A stretch of DNA of 64,000 nucleotides from Paenibacillus albus (GCF_003952225.1 NZ_CP034437.1:736001-800000), one strand, 5' to 3'; counted from the stretch's first letter, positions 45,868 to 56,656 are shown. Translations and numbers: made by a program. Notes: generated by a model not told the origin, from the sequence alone.

Positions 45868-46695
45868 CTATGAGCGTTTAGGAATTTGGATTACAATCTC
45901 GTAATGATCTTCAAAATCCTGTTCTTTCGTCTTAATCTCCAGGCCTGAACCAGACACCATATCAATGGATTGTCTGATTGTATTAAGCGCCAGCCTGACA
46001 TCCTTCGTGAAGGAGATACGCTTCGCTTTCTTCGTATCCTTCGTAGCTTCTTTATAGAAAGCCACCCGAGCTTCGGTCTGCTTTACATTAAGCTCTTTAG
46101 CAATAATATCGTCTAGCACCTTAAGCTGCAACTCTTCGCTATCAAGTGACAATAGAGCTCTCGCATGACGCTCCGTAATTTTACGCTCCATCAGCGCATT
46201 TTTAACCGTATCACCTAACCCGAGCAATCTAATCTTGTTCGCGATGGTCGACTGACTCTTGCCAAGACGCTGCGCCAAGCTTTCCTGCGTAAGGTTGTGA
46301 AGGTCGATGAGCTTCTGATAAGCAACCGCTTCTTCAATCGAAGTAAGCCCTTCACGCTGAAGATTCTCTATGAGCGCAATCGAAGCAGCCTGAGAGTCAT
46401 TGAATTCGCGGATAATAGCCGGAATTGTCTCAAGCCCTAGCTTCTTTACTGCACGAAAACGGCGTTCCCCTGCAATAATCTCATATTTTCCATTACGCAC
46501 ACGCACAACAATCGGCTGAATAACGCCATGTGTTCGAATCGTCTGGCTGAGTTCTTCAATTCGGTCGTCATCAAACACAGTACGCGGTTGATAAGGACTC
46601 GTGTCCACATCAACGATCGGCAGCTGCTTCACTTCATCTTGATTCGCATTTTTCGAATCCGTTAATCCGAATAAACGTGAGAACTGTTCTTTCAT
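45868..46695 (-). CDS. noc: nucleoid occlusion protein Noc
   Basis: This 275-aa protein starts at ATG 46695 behind GGTGGT. It has an N-terminal amphipathic membrane-binding helix ([11 protein letters not shown]), the ParB-like core ([48 protein letters not shown]), and HTH ([25 protein letters not shown]). It ends in a C-terminal dimer helix. Noc prevents Z-ring formation over DNA and binds NBS sites. The position between rsmG and soj matches Bacillus. Confidence 0.95.
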   Translation of the reverse strand: MKEQFSRLFGLTDSKNANQDEVKQLPIVDVDTSPYQPRTVFDDDRIEELSQTIRTHGVIQPIVVRVRNGKYEIIAGERRFRAVKKLGLETIPAIIREFNDSQAASIALIENLQREGLTSIEEAVAYQKLIDLHNLTQESLAQRLGKSQSTIANKIRLLGLGDTVKNALMERKITERHARALLSLDSEELQLKVLDDIIAKELNVKQTEARVAFYKEATKDTKKAKRISFTKDVRLALNTIRQSIDMVSGSGLEIKTKEQDFEDHYEIVIQIPKRS

Positions 46696-46869
46696 AGCGT
46701 CAACTACCACCCGATTTCAAAGTGCCGAGTTATTGTCATTACCTACTCTAATTCGTCGGCTGTAAGTTGATTTCCTGCTTGACAGTAATATTTCTAACAC
46801 AAATATGAGCAAAGGATTATCGAACCAGTTATTCCGAACAAATAATTAGAGCTGATTAGTTCGGAAAAT

Positions 46870-46885
46870 GTTCCACGTGAAACAA
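46870..46885. other. parS site between noc and rsmG
   Basis: TGTTCCACGTGAAACA again matches the parS consensus at every conserved position, 17 bp past the rsmG stop. With the copy in parB it forms the origin-proximal parS cluster. Confidence 0.9.
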
Positions 46886-46902
46886 ATCATGCACTGCTGC
46901 CA

Positions 46903-47625
46903 TTATATAATAGGCTGCTTCAAAGGCAAACCTGCTTTTCTCGGATACTTAGCAGGTGTAGCGCCAAGCTTCTCCATCATTATAATGTGACGGTCCGATT
47001 GCTCGAACGGCAGCTTCAAGTGATGAGTTTGCACAAGCTTCGCCTTTAGCTCAATTAAGCTGCGTTTGGCTTCCGCTGTTTCCTCTGCTGGGTCTGCCCC
47101 CTTCATCGAAGCAAACGTGCCGCCTTTCTTTGCAAAAGGCAGGGAAAGCTCGTTCAATCCACTGAGTCGCGCAACTGCTCTAGCCGTAACGACATCGTAC
47201 GCATCACGGTGTGCATCCAGTCGGCCGATATCCTCAGCTCGTCCATGTACACATGAGACGTCCTTAAGACCAAGCGCCTCAACAACGTGTTGAAGAAACT
47301 GAATGCGCTTATTGAGCGAGTCAACAATGGTCACCTTCAAGTGCGGGAAACAAATCTTTAGCGGCAAGCTGGGAAAACCCGCCCCTGATCCTATATCGGC
47401 AAGTGACTTCACTTTATCCATATCCATAAAGAAAGAGAGGGTCACGGAATCGTAGAAATGTTTCTCATATACCGCTTCCCTCTCTGTAATGCCCGTTAAA
47501 TTCATTTTCTCATTCCATGAGACGAGCAGCTCATAATACGTCGCGAACTGCTGCAGCTGAAGCGGCGATAACGCCACTCCCCGCTCCTGCAGTAATTGAA
47601 CAAACCATGTTTTTGTTGCGTTCAT
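46903..47625 (-). CDS. rsmG: 16S rRNA (guanine527-N7)-methyltransferase RsmG
   Basis: This 240-aa protein starts at ATG 47625. Rossmann SAM-binding motif is in ADIGSGAGFPSLPLKICFPHLKVTIVDSLNKR. The motif ARAVARL and a C-terminal basic helix follow. It methylates G527 of 16S rRNA; loss gives low-level streptomycin resistance. It is adjacent to mnmG (GidA) as in nearly all bacteria. Confidence 0.97.
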   Translation of the reverse strand: MNATKTWFVQLLQERGVALSPLQLQQFATYYELLVSWNEKMNLTGITEREAVYEKHFYDSVTLSFFMDMDKVKSLADIGSGAGFPSLPLKICFPHLKVTIVDSLNKRIQFLQHVVEALGLKDVSCVHGRAEDIGRLDAHRDAYDVVTARAVARLSGLNELSLPFAKKGGTFASMKGADPAEETAEAKRSLIELKAKLVQTHHLKLPFEQSDRHIIMMEKLGATPAKYPRKAGLPLKQPII

Positions 47626-47633
47626 AATTTAAT

Positions 47634-49523
47634 TTACCCCCGTGCAGCAACAACCTTATTGTAATGCTCCAGATAAACGAGAAGGATCGAAATATCAGCT
47701 GGCGTTACTCCGCCGATCCGCGTTGCTTGCCCAATGGACAACGGACGGATGTTAGATAGATTTGTCTTCGCTTCCTTCGACAGATTCGTGACGACCATAT
47801 AATCAATATCGTCAGGGATTCTCTTCTTCTCCATCTTCGCGAGCCGCTCCACTTGAAGCTGCTGCTTCTCGATGTAACCGGCATACTTGATTTGAATCTC
47901 CACTTGCTCCTTCATATCCTCGGTCAGCGGCTCCTCTGACGGAGAGAGACGATCAACAAGCTCGTATGTCACTTCCGGACGGCGAAGCAACGAGAGAGCA
48001 TCGGTCGTTTGTTGAATCGGCGCTGTGTTAATCTCTGCGAACATTTGCAGCACCTCTTCATCCGGACGAACCTTAACTGTTTTCAAACGTTCGATTTCTT
48101 GCTCGACCATCAGCTTCTTATGCGTAAACTTCGTATAGCGCGCTTCTGAGATCAAACCAATCTCATAGCCAGTTGGCGTTAACCGCAAATCCGCATTGTC
48201 ATGACGCAGCAGCAAACGATATTCCGCGCGTGATGTAAGTAGACGATACGGCTCCGTTGTTCCTTTCGTCACAAGATCATCGATTAGAACACCGATATAT
48301 CCTTGCGAACGATCTACAATGATTGGCGCTTTATCTTGCACTTTGCGAGCAGCGTTAATGCCAGCCATAATACCTTGACCCGCTGCTTCCTCATAACCAG
48401 ACGTTCCGTTAATCTGTCCAGCTGTGAATAAACCCGGCACAAGCTTCGTCTCAAGTGACGGCCATAGCTGCGTTGGTACGACAGCATCATACTCGATTGC
48501 GTAGCCTGTACGCATCATTTCAACCTTCTCGAGACCAGGAATTGAACGTAGAATACTCAGCTGTACATCCTCAGGCATACTCGTAGAGAGACCTTGGACG
48601 TAATACTCCGATGTATTCTTGCCTTCTGGCTCCAAAAAGATCTGATGCTTCGGCTTATCGGCGAAACGAACAATTTTATCCTCAATGGACGGGCAATAAC
48701 GCGGACCCGTACCTTCAATTGCTCCCGAGAACATCGGCGCACGGTGAAGATTATCATTAATGATTTTATGCGTCTCTTCTGACGTGTACGTCAACCAACA
48801 AGGCAGCTGCTCGTTGTCAGAGTATTCTGTTTCATAGGAGAAGAACTTCGGCTTCTCATCACCTGGCTGAATTTCGGTTTTGCTAAAATCAATCGTGTCC
48901 CCATGCACCCGCGGCGGCGTGCCCGTCTTGAAACGAACGAGCTGCAAACCAAGCGCGCGCAAGCTCTCGGACAATTTCACCGATGGCTGTTGATTGTTAG
49001 GGCCACTCTCATACATGAGCTCGCCCATAATCACTTTGCCCCGCAAGTACGTACCGGTTGTTACAACGATCGATTTCGCTCGATATTCCGCACCTGTCTT
49101 CGTCACGATGCCGACACAGACTCCATCCTCAATGATGAGCTCCTCTGCCATACCCTGGCGAAGTGTCAAATGGTCTGTCTCTTCAATCGTTTGTTTCATG
49201 AAATGCTGATACAGAAACTTATCCGCTTGTGCACGCAGCGCATGAACAGCTGGGCCTTTCCCTGTATTCAGCATCCTCATTTGGATGAACGTCTTATCTA
49301 TATTACGGCCCATTTCGCCACCGAGCGCATCAATCTCGCGCACAACATGACCTTTTGCCGGCCCGCCAATCGATGGATTGCATGGCATAAACGCAACCAT
49401 ATCAAGATTAATCGTAAGCAGCAGCGTCTCACACCCCATCCGGGCTGCCGCCAATGCTGCCTCGCATCCCGCGTGGCCGGCTCCTACAACAATGACATCA
49501 AAATCCCCTGCATGATATTTCAT
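47634..49523 (-). CDS. mnmG: tRNA uridine-5-carboxymethylaminomethyl modification enzyme MnmG (GidA)
   Basis: This 629-aa protein starts at ATG 49523. The FAD-binding motif is [19 protein letters not shown] near residue 12. The GidA signature includes [25 protein letters not shown] and [25 protein letters not shown]. With MnmE it makes the cmnm5U34 modification of the wobble base in several tRNAs. It lies 8 bp upstream of rsmG and downstream of mnmE. Confidence 0.98.
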   Translation of the reverse strand: MKYHAGDFDVIVVGAGHAGCEAALAAARMGCETLLLTINLDMVAFMPCNPSIGGPAKGHVVREIDALGGEMGRNIDKTFIQMRMLNTGKGPAVHALRAQADKFLYQHFMKQTIEETDHLTLRQGMAEELIIEDGVCVGIVTKTGAEYRAKSIVVTTGTYLRGKVIMGELMYESGPNNQQPSVKLSESLRALGLQLVRFKTGTPPRVHGDTIDFSKTEIQPGDEKPKFFSYETEYSDNEQLPCWLTYTSEETHKIINDNLHRAPMFSGAIEGTGPRYCPSIEDKIVRFADKPKHQIFLEPEGKNTSEYYVQGLSTSMPEDVQLSILRSIPGLEKVEMMRTGYAIEYDAVVPTQLWPSLETKLVPGLFTAGQINGTSGYEEAAGQGIMAGINAARKVQDKAPIIVDRSQGYIGVLIDDLVTKGTTEPYRLLTSRAEYRLLLRHDNADLRLTPTGYEIGLISEARYTKFTHKKLMVEQEIERLKTVKVRPDEEVLQMFAEINTAPIQQTTDALSLLRRPEVTYELVDRLSPSEEPLTEDMKEQVEIQIKYAGYIEKQQLQVERLAKMEKKRIPDDIDYMVVTNLSKEAKTNLSNIRPLSIGQATRIGGVTPADISILLVYLEHYNKVVAARG

Positions 49524-49555
49524 TTTGCTATCCCTCCCTGCCTCTATTACCTTTA

Positions 49556-50938
49556 TTATTTACCTAAACAGAACTGAGAGAAAATTTGATCGATAAGCGA
49601 GTCAGCTACCGAATCTCCTATCAATTCTCCTAATTGCTCCCATGCTGTACGCACATCAATTTGCACAATATCAATCGGTATGCCGATATCTGTCGATTCC
49701 ATTGCATCCGTCAGCGATTGCTTCGCAAGACCTAACAACGTAATATGACGAACATTGCTGACATATGTCATATCGGCAGACTCCAGCTCCCCGCTGAAGA
49801 ACATGCGACTAATGACACCTTCTAGCTCTTCCAGACCATGCTCATGCAGCACAGACAGCTTCACAATTGCATCTGCTGGGAAGAGCGCTTCGACAGCAGA
49901 CGTGTCGAGCACAGTCGGCAGATCTGTCTTATTCAGCAGCACGACAACTGGTCTCCCACGCAGCTGCTCCATGAGAAGCAAATCATCTTGATGCAGCGGC
50001 TCATTCACATTCAATACGAACAAGATCAAATCCGCTTCCTCAAGTGCCGTACGAGATCTTTCTACCCCAATACGCTCCACCACATCAGCAGTTTCACGAA
50101 TACCTGCTGTATCGAGTAACCGCAGCGGAATACCGCCAAGCGTAATATACTCTTCGATGACATCACGCGTCGTCCCCGGAATATCGGTCACTATCGCCTT
50201 ATTCTCCTGCACGAGCGCATTGAGCAGCGACGACTTACCGACATTCGGGCGGCCAACAATTGCCGTCACAATGCCTTCTCTTAATATTTTGCCTTCTGCA
50301 GCTGTTTTTAACAACCGGTTAATCTCGTCGCAAGCTTCGCCGCACCGCTCGCGAATGTATGCACTTGTCATCGAAGCGACATCATGCTCGGGATAATCGA
50401 TATTCACTTCGATATGTGCAAGCAGCTCGATTAGTCCATGTCGAAGCGCTTTAACCTTCTTCGACAGCATCCCCTCCGATTGCTTCATCGCGATCGAGAA
50501 GGCGCGATCCGACTTGGAGCGAATCAGGTCGATAACTGCTTCCGCTTGTGTCAGGTCAATTCTTCCGTTCAAGAACGCGCGCTTCGTGAACTCGCCTGGC
50601 TCTGCAATACGCACATTACCTGTGCGCAGCAGCAGCTCCAGTACTCGCTTTACAGCGACAACGCCGCCGTGCGTGCTCACTTCGACAACATCCTCTGCCG
50701 TGAACGAACGAGGCCCCCGCATTATCGTAAGCAGAATCTCCTCCACCGTCTCGCCGCTCACAGGGTCTACAATATGACCATAATGGACGGTATGCGACGC
50801 TGCTGTGCCAATATCCGACTTGGAGCGGAAGATCTTCGCAGATTCGGTAACCGCATCAGGTCCGCTGACCCGTATAATGGCAATGCCGCCTTCCCCGACA
50901 GCTGTCGAAATGGCGGCAATCGTGTCTTGTATCATCAT
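49556..50938 (-). CDS. mnmE: tRNA uridine-5-carboxymethylaminomethyl modification GTPase MnmE (TrmE)
   Basis: This 460-aa protein starts at ATG 50938 (an adjacent ATG at 50935 is equally possible), behind GAGGGAAG. A formyl-THF-binding N-terminal domain opens with [22 protein letters not shown]. The helical domain contains the G domain: [30 protein letters not shown] and NKTD. The family-specific C-terminus FSQFCLGK has the conserved Cys. It works with MnmG on tRNA wobble uridines. Confidence 0.98.
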   Translation of the reverse strand: MMIQDTIAAISTAVGEGGIAIIRVSGPDAVTESAKIFRSKSDIGTAASHTVHYGHIVDPVSGETVEEILLTIMRGPRSFTAEDVVEVSTHGGVVAVKRVLELLLRTGNVRIAEPGEFTKRAFLNGRIDLTQAEAVIDLIRSKSDRAFSIAMKQSEGMLSKKVKALRHGLIELLAHIEVNIDYPEHDVASMTSAYIRERCGEACDEINRLLKTAAEGKILREGIVTAIVGRPNVGKSSLLNALVQENKAIVTDIPGTTRDVIEEYITLGGIPLRLLDTAGIRETADVVERIGVERSRTALEEADLILFVLNVNEPLHQDDLLLMEQLRGRPVVVLLNKTDLPTVLDTSAVEALFPADAIVKLSVLHEHGLEELEGVISRMFFSGELESADMTYVSNVRHITLLGLAKQSLTDAMESTDIGIPIDIVQIDVRTAWEQLGELIGDSVADSLIDQIFSQFCLGK

Positions 50939-51014
50939 TTTGTTCTTCCCTCATTAACTCGTATTCCGAATTAAAAAAACGAGCAATGACCGCAAAGAGT
51001 CATTGCCCGAGCAC

Positions 51015-51692
51015 TTATTTTAGCGTAATGACTACGCGGCGATTCGGTTCATCGCCTTTACTGAATGTTTTAACCTTGGCGTGATTCTGCAACTGCGAAT
51101 GGATAATCTTCCGCTCATGCGGGGACATCGGCTCCAGCACCACTTCTTTGCGCGTGCGCACGACATGACCCGCCAAGCGGTCTGACAAATCCTCAAGCGT
51201 CTTCCGGCGACGCTCGCGAAAATCTTCCGCATCCAGCACGATGCGAAGATGGCTGTTGGAATAACGATTGGCCACAATGTTGACCAAGTACTGCAAAGAG
51301 TCAAGTGTTTGACCTCGGCGACCGATTAACATGCCAAGATCACCACCGCCCGAGATCGCGAGCCTTAATTCATCCTTCGAATCGTTACGAACAATCGCAA
51401 TATCAAGTCCCATCGATCTTGCCACTTCGGTAATGAATCGTTCCGCTTCAAGGAGCGGATCCTTAGGAGCCGTTCCTGCTGCAGAGACCGTCGCTTTCTC
51501 TTGCTCAGGTACAATGACAGGCACGAGTACAAGCTCAACTTTAGCGGCTCTCGCCCCAATTAAGCCGAACAGGCCCTTCGACGGCTTCTCCAGAACGGTC
51601 ACATTAACACGATCCGCAGACACTTGCAATTCCGTTAAACCGTTTTGTACAGCATCTTCGATCGTTTTGCCCGATGCTACGATTTTCTTCAT
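51015..51692 (-). CDS. jag: RNA-binding protein Jag/KhpB (KH-R3H)
   Basis: This 225-aa protein starts at ATG 51692 and overlaps yidC by 4 bp. N-terminal Jag domain (MKKIVASGKTIEDAVQNGLTELQV) is followed by a KH domain with the RNA loop GMLIGRRGQTLDSLQYLVNIV. The R3H domain (EPMSPHERKIIHSQLQ, then SKGDEPNRRVVI) ends the protein. In Bacillus and streptococci it binds RNA with KhpA and affects cell division and sporulation. Confidence 0.96.
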   Translation of the reverse strand: MKKIVASGKTIEDAVQNGLTELQVSADRVNVTVLEKPSKGLFGLIGARAAKVELVLVPVIVPEQEKATVSAAGTAPKDPLLEAERFITEVARSMGLDIAIVRNDSKDELRLAISGGGDLGMLIGRRGQTLDSLQYLVNIVANRYSNSHLRIVLDAEDFRERRRKTLEDLSDRLAGHVVRTRKEVVLEPMSPHERKIIHSQLQNHAKVKTFSKGDEPNRRVVITLK

Positions 51693-52465
51693 TTCGCAGG
51701 CACACTCTCCTTGCCCTTAGATGAGTTGCGTACATATAGGAAATAGTTTTGAATAATTGTGTATGTGTTGCTGAAGATCCAGTAAAGCGGAAGCGCAGCC
51801 GGGAAGTTCAGTGCCATTACGAAGATCAACACGGGGAAGATCATCATAATACCTTGCATCGCAGGCATTGCTTTCTGCTGAGACTGCATCATTTTCGACT
51901 GAATAAAAGTCGTAATTGCCGCGATAATCGGAAGAACGTAAGTGTGGTCCTTCTCGCCAAGCTGCAGCCACAGGAACGTGTGCTCACGAATATTCTGATT
52001 CATATAGATCGAGTTGTAAAGCGCGATAAAGATTGGCATTTGCACGAGCAGCGGCAAACAGCCGGCCAGTGGATTTACTTTATGCTGCTGAAACAGCTTC
52101 ATTGTTTCTTCTTGCTGCTTCTGAGGGTTATCCTTGTGCTTCTCTTTCAGCTTCGCAAGCTCCGGCTGAATGGCCTGCATCGCCTTCGAGCTGCGGTACT
52201 GTTTAATAGTAAGCGGGAGAATGATCGTTCTGACGATAATAACCATAAGCAGAATGGCAATACCGTATTCACCGTTAAACCACTTTGCAAACTCTTCAAG
52301 AGCAAGCGAGAAATAGTAAACTACGTTACGCTGCCAGAAGTTTCCGTGCTCCAAGGCATCCATCGAAACCGGATGCGAAGCTGAGGAACATCCGCTCAAA
52401 AAAAGCATTACGGCAATGAGCGAAGCTGCCGTTAACCATGTGCGTTTCGAAATACGGGACAACAT
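51689..52465 (-). CDS. yidC: membrane protein insertase YidC/SpoIIIJ
   Basis: This 258-aa protein starts at ATG 52465 behind AGAGGAG; the upstream ten codons lack a ribosome site. It has a lipoprotein signal (VMLFLSGCSSAS), the conserved helical insertase core with KQYRSSKAMQAIQPELAKLKEKH and five membrane helices (GIAILLMVIIVRTIILPL, PIFIALYNSIYM). The catalytic Arg in the groove is within the IIVRTIILPL segment. It inserts and folds membrane proteins, and the Bacillus SpoIIIJ copy is needed for forespore sigma-G activation. Confidence 0.96.
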   Translation of the reverse strand: MLSRISKRTWLTAASLIAVMLFLSGCSSASHPVSMDALEHGNFWQRNVVYYFSLALEEFAKWFNGEYGIAILLMVIIVRTIILPLTIKQYRSSKAMQAIQPELAKLKEKHKDNPQKQQEETMKLFQQHKVNPLAGCLPLLVQMPIFIALYNSIYMNQNIREHTFLWLQLGEKDHTYVLPIIAAITTFIQSKMMQSQQKAMPAMQGIMMIFPVLIFVMALNFPAALPLYWIFSNTYTIIQNYFLYVRNSSKGKESVPAK

Positions 52466-52672
52466 GTAAATCTCCTCTCTGTGCACCAGGGGCATAATCG
52501 CCCTTCATTAAAGAAATTACAGCAATTTCATTCACGTAAACTATATCACATTTATTGGCACAAAGAAACAAGCCTCCAGCGCCAAACTAAAACGGTTACA
52601 CTGCCCTAATAGAGCCGTTTCGTTTTGCGCGAAGACCATTCAAAGTATGACCGGATTCTACACAATTGAGCA

Positions 52673-53029
52673 TTAAACGCTCTGCTTCGAACCCTTCAGA
52701 AGACCTGCCCGTTTCAGCACATGAAGCATGCTCTTCTCAAGCTCCTTCATCTCTAGCCCCACCGCTGGCTTGCGGACAATGACGATCAGATCGAGCTGCC
52801 CGTTCATTCGGTCGAGCTGGTGCCGAACAATTTCCTTTACTTGCCGCCTCATTCGATTCCGAACGACGGCATTGCCAATCTTCTTGCTGGCCGACACGCC
52901 AAGGCGAATTGGATCCGCCTGCATCTGGCGCGACCAGTAAACGACGAACTGACTATTGGCGAAAGATTTGCCGTTCCTATATATACGGCCAAAATCTTCG
53001 CGCTTACGCAATCGCAGCTTTCTTTGCAC
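52673..53029 (-). CDS. rnpA: ribonuclease P protein component
   Basis: This 118-aa protein starts at GTG 53029. It has MQRKLRLRKREDFGRIYRNGKSFANSQFVVYW and the RNase P-specific RNR motif in AVVRNRMRRQVKEIVR. It binds the 5' leader of precursor tRNA with the catalytic RNA. It is downstream of rpmH in the same transcript, separated by a hairpin that may reduce expression. Confidence 0.95.
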   Translation of the reverse strand: MQRKLRLRKREDFGRIYRNGKSFANSQFVVYWSRQMQADPIRLGVSASKKIGNAVVRNRMRRQVKEIVRHQLDRMNGQLDLIVIVRKPAVGLEMKELEKSMLHVLKRAGLLKGSKQSV

Positions 53030-53080
53030 GGCGCATCTTCACCGAACCTTTATCCCTTAGTATTGCCGTAAAAATGAAAA

Positions 53081-53101
53081 AAGACCACTTGACGTGGTCT
53101 T
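53081..53101 (-). terminator. hairpin between rpmH and rnpA (attenuator or partial terminator)
   Basis: AAGACCAC pairs with GTGGTCTT around TTGAC, and the minus strand continues TTTTTTCATTTT. It would let only part of the rpmH transcript reach rnpA, an arrangement often seen where the ribosomal protein is needed in greater amounts. Confidence 0.65.
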
Positions 53102-53105
53102 AAGC

Positions 53106-53240
53106 TTACGCGCTCAGTACTTTTCTTCCCCGTTGACGGCGGGCGCTCAGCACTTTACGTCCATTTGCCGAAGCCATACGCTTACGGAAACCATGAACTT
53201 TCTTACGTTTACTAACGTTCGGTCTAAATGTCGGTCTCAT
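53106..53240 (-). CDS. rpmH: 50S ribosomal protein bL34
   Basis: This 44-aa, strongly basic protein starts at ATG 53240 behind AGGAGGTG. It has the bL34 sequence [20 protein letters not shown], then [24 protein letters not shown]. The longer frame upstream lacks a ribosome site. It is the first gene left of oriC. Confidence 0.98.
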   Translation of the reverse strand: MRPTFRPNVSKRKKVHGFRKRMASANGRKVLSARRQRGRKVLSA

Positions 53241-53886
53241 TTCTATGCACCTCCTATACCTAATTAAATCGTACTTCCATATCCTATTTCTTATCGTCTG
53301 CACGATTAGCGATCGTCTGTTTGTTTAAGCGGAAACAGCTGCGCAGTTCCTAAACCTCAAACCACGAGCGTCCCTCGCCAAAAAACGCCTTTTTCAATTA
53401 AACCATGTACCACCCCAAAAGTCAACCGAAATAGCGACCGGTAAGAGTCACCATAACTCATCGCAAACCCGAGTTGTGGATAAATGTATAAAAGGAGCTG
53501 TGCAGGCGGCAAATTAATAACATGTGGATGAATTTATCGACTTTTCGGATGTTTTGTCGAAATGGTAACAAGATATAAACAATATCTAGTGTTGTCGATA
53601 ACTATTATACACAACCTATAGAATTTGTGGATAAAAACGCTGGAATCGTTGAAAATCAAGGGTTATTTTGCTATGATGATTATGTTTTCTGTGTGGATGA
53701 CTTCTACTTCCCCTCAACATTATTAACAGCCTGTGGATAATACTGTGAACAACATTTATCCCCTATTGATAATTTTTCTGTGCATTCCCTTAATAATGTG
53801 GATGAACGAATACAGATTACACGATGTTTCGACATCTGATGCAGTACTGCGCCCTCTGCGGCGAATTGGATAAGGAGTGACAATCT
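53241..53886. other. oriC: oriC region upstream of dnaA: DnaA-box cluster
   Basis: About 650 bp without a gene, AT-rich toward dnaA. Perfect 9-mers TGTGGATAA lie at 53475-53483, 53626-53634 and 53732-53740. Close variants TGTGGATGA lie at 53523-53531, 53692-53700 and 53797-53805. TGTGGATAG overlaps the dnaA start (53886-53894). The boxes are all in the same orientation. This is the usual upstream half of a bipartite Bacillales origin and should also repress dnaA transcription. Confidence 0.93.
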
Positions 53887-55239
53887 GTGGATAGCCATAC
53901 GCACGAAATGTGGCACCAGGTGCTGTCTATCATTCAAACGAAGCTCAGCAAGCCAAGTTTCGACACTTGGTTTAAAGCGACTAAAGCTTCGTTTAGTGGT
54001 GATTCAACCGTAATCGTGACAGCACCAACGACTTTTGCAGCCGAATGGCTCGAAAGCCGGTATACAAAGCTTGTGCGGACGACACTGCAGGAATTTTTGG
54101 GGCGACAATATGACATTAAATTTGTCATAGAAGAGAATAAGCCACCTGAACCTGCAGAGGCCCAGCCTATCGTCATGCCAGTTGTCCAAACCGGCCCGGA
54201 CGAGCCATATACGCATATGCTTAACCCTAAATATATGTTCGATACGTTCGTCATCGGCGTGAACAACCGTTTTGCCCATGCGGCATCACTGGCAGTAGCC
54301 GAGGCGCCGGCCAAAGCATACAACCCCCTGTTCCTATATGGCGGCGTTGGGCTTGGTAAGACGCATTTAATGCATGCGATCGGACATTATATTTTGGAAC
54401 ATAACCCAAACACGCGCGTGCTTTACTTGTCTTCGGAGAAATTTACGAACGAGTTCATCAACGCGATCCGTGACAACAGAGGCGAGAGCTTCCGTAATAA
54501 ATATCGGAATATCGACGTGCTGCTCATTGATGATATTCAGTTTCTAGCGGGCAAGGAGCAGACGCAGGAAGAATTCTTCCATACGTTCAACGCGCTGCAT
54601 GAAGAGCGCAAGCAGATCGTTATCTCCAGTGACCGTCCTCCTAAGGAAATCCCTACACTAGAGGAACGACTTCGTTCCCGCTTCGAGTGGGGGCTGATGA
54701 TCGACATTCAGCCGCCAGATCTGGAGACACGGATTGCGATTCTTCGGAAGAAGGCGAAGGCCGAGAATCTTGATATTCCGAATGAAGCGATGGTTTATAT
54801 CGCGAACCAGATCGACACGAACATCCGTGAGCTCGAAGGCGCATTAATCCGAGTTGTAGCGTACTCCTCGCTTATTAATCAAGACATTACGTCGCACCTG
54901 GCAGCCGAGGCGCTTAAAGATATTATTCCATCCAGCCGTCCAAAAATGATTACGATGCACGATATCCAGCAAAAAGTCGGAGAGCTGTACGGTTTGAAGC
55001 TCGAGGAATTCAAGGCGCGGAAACGTACGAAGGCTGTCGCTTTCCCACGGCAAATTGCGATGTATCTCTCGCGTGAGCTGACGGACTACTCGCTGCCGAA
55101 GATCGGCGAAGCGTTCGGCGGTAGAGATCATACAACGGTCATTCATGCTCATGAGAAGATCTCGCAGCAGTTGAAGGTTGATGGGGAGCTATATAAGATC
55201 ATTCAGACGTTAAGTGATAAGATTCGCAACCACACCTAA
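53887..55239 (+). CDS. dnaA: chromosomal replication initiator protein DnaA
   Basis: This 450-aa protein starts at GTG 53887 with AAGGAGTGA upstream. It has the DnaB-binding N-terminal domain ([22 protein letters not shown]), Walker [18 protein letters not shown], Walker [18 protein letters not shown], sensor regions and arginine finger [11 protein letters not shown]. The DNA-binding signature is [16 protein letters not shown]. It binds DnaA boxes on both sides and opens the DnaA-trio element near dnaN. The start codon lies within a DnaA-box-like sequence. Confidence 0.99.
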   Translation: MDSHTHEMWHQVLSIIQTKLSKPSFDTWFKATKASFSGDSTVIVTAPTTFAAEWLESRYTKLVRTTLQEFLGRQYDIKFVIEENKPPEPAEAQPIVMPVVQTGPDEPYTHMLNPKYMFDTFVIGVNNRFAHAASLAVAEAPAKAYNPLFLYGGVGLGKTHLMHAIGHYILEHNPNTRVLYLSSEKFTNEFINAIRDNRGESFRNKYRNIDVLLIDDIQFLAGKEQTQEEFFHTFNALHEERKQIVISSDRPPKEIPTLEERLRSRFEWGLMIDIQPPDLETRIAILRKKAKAENLDIPNEAMVYIANQIDTNIRELEGALIRVVAYSSLINQDITSHLAAEALKDIIPSSRPKMITMHDIQQKVGELYGLKLEEFKARKRTKAVAFPRQIAMYLSRELTDYSLPKIGEAFGGRDHTTVIHAHEKISQQLKVDGELYKIIQTLSDKIRNHT

Positions 55240-55305
55240 ATACGAAGAACGATATAACACGAAGGTTTGACCCGAAAAGTTATTCACTTTCTTCAACATT
55301 TAATT

Positions 55306-55350
55306 AGCAAGCCTATGCACACGCTATACACATGTGGATAGGCTTGCTTT
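55306..55350 (+). terminator. dnaA terminator containing a DnaA-box-like motif
   Basis: AGCAAGCCTAT (55306-55316) pairs perfectly with ATAGGCTTGCT (55338-55348), a 21-base loop lies between, and a short T-tract follows. The loop and right arm contain TGTGGATAG at 55333-55341, so DnaA binding and termination may interact. Confidence 0.65.
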
Positions 55351-55436
55351 ATCCGTGTTGCACCCACTTATCCACATATTCAGGGCCCCTACTACGACTT
55401 CTACTAATAACTTTAAAAAACATCATCAAAATATAG
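55333..55436 (+). other. oriC: dnaA-dnaN part of oriC: DnaA box, GC cluster, DnaA-trios and AT-rich unwinding element
   Basis: A perfect DnaA box TTATCCACA (55368-55376) is followed by a GC-rich block GGGCCCC (55383-55389) and repeating triplets TACTACGACTTCTACTAATAA at about 55390-55410. An AT-rich stretch follows to about 55435. B. subtilis has the same order: DnaA boxes, GC cluster, then DnaA-trios next to AT-rich DNA, which is the basal unwinding system. Strand opening is therefore expected just upstream of dnaN. Confidence 0.85.
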
Positions 55437-55493
55437 GTGAAACGAGACTCCTTTCAGAGCCCTCGCATCACCCGCTTATTTAGGAGTGAAATT

Positions 55494-56636
55494 ATGAAAT
55501 TAACGATTCGCAAAGATCAATTAAACGACGCTATTCAACAAGTATCCAAAGCTTCCTCTTCCAGACCGGCAATTCCAATTCTCGGTGGTATCAAAATCGA
55601 TGTTAACCACCAAGGGGTTACCCTAACCGCCAGCGATACCGATATTTCGATTCAAAGCTTTATTCCTGTTGAAAACGGCGAATTTGTTATTGCAAAAGTC
55701 GAGAAACCAGGCAGCGTTGTACTTCCGGCTAAATTTTTCGTTGAGATTGTAAAGAAACTGCCGTCGGATGAAATCGAAATCGAAGTAAAAGAGCAGCACC
55801 AAACGATGATTCGTTCCGGTTCGACCGATATCCAGATGGTTGGCCTAGATCCGGAAGAATTCCCGATTCTCCCAACAGTCGAACAAAGTGAAATCATCTC
55901 TGTTCCTGGCGATCTATTGAAGTCCATGATTCGTCAAACGGTATTCGCAGCTTCGACTAGCGAACAGACGCCGATTTTGACAGGGGCATTGTGGAATTTG
56001 GCTGATGGCCAGCTGAAATTCGTAGCAACGGACCGTCATCGTCTTGCAAGCCGTACTGCGACGGTTGAAACACCGGAGGCTTACCGTTTCTCCAATGTGG
56101 TTATCTCCGGCAAGACACTCAACGAGCTATCTAAGATCGTTCCGGACGATCATACACATGTGGATATCGTTGTCGCGGATAATCAAGTGCTGTTTAAAGT
56201 CGGCAACGTTCTGTTCTATTCAAGAATCTTGGACGGGACTTATCCGGACACTTCCAAGATTATTCCGCAGCAGTTCAAAACAGAACTGGTTCTGCATACA
56301 AAAAAATTGACGGATGCAATCGACCGCGCGTATTTGATGTCGCGTGAAGAGAAGACGAACATCGTTCGCCTTGTTACGCAAGAGGATGGCTCCATTGAAA
56401 TTTCGTCTAGCTCAACTGAGCTTGGACGTGTAACGGAGCTGCTTGAAGTGAACGAGATGAAGGGTGAACAGCTGCGAATTGCTTTTAACTCCAAATATAT
56501 GCTTGATGCGCTCAAAGTTATCGATAGTGAACATCTTTTCATCGGATTTACAGGGGCCATGAGCCCGATCATCATTAAGCCGACCGACCACCAGCATAGT
56601 TTGTACCTCATTTTGCCGTATCGGACAACAGGCTAA
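55494..56636 (+). CDS. dnaN: DNA polymerase III beta sliding clamp
   Basis: This 380-aa protein starts at ATG 55494 (TTTAGGAGTG upstream); the extra 19 codons in the longest frame are not used. MKLTIRKDQLNDAIQQVSKA and the ending HSLYLILPYRTTG match the clamp family. Three topologically equal domains form the ring. The peptide-binding pocket is in the C-terminal domain (TGAMSPIIIKP). Length fits. Confidence 0.98.
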   Translation: MKLTIRKDQLNDAIQQVSKASSSRPAIPILGGIKIDVNHQGVTLTASDTDISIQSFIPVENGEFVIAKVEKPGSVVLPAKFFVEIVKKLPSDEIEIEVKEQHQTMIRSGSTDIQMVGLDPEEFPILPTVEQSEIISVPGDLLKSMIRQTVFAASTSEQTPILTGALWNLADGQLKFVATDRHRLASRTATVETPEAYRFSNVVISGKTLNELSKIVPDDHTHVDIVVADNQVLFKVGNVLFYSRILDGTYPDTSKIIPQQFKTELVLHTKKLTDAIDRAYLMSREEKTNIVRLVTQEDGSIEISSSSTELGRVTELLEVNEMKGEQLRIAFNSKYMLDALKVIDSEHLFIGFTGAMSPIIIKPTDHQHSLYLILPYRTTG

Positions 56637-56656
56637 CCTAAGGAGAACCCAGAGGC

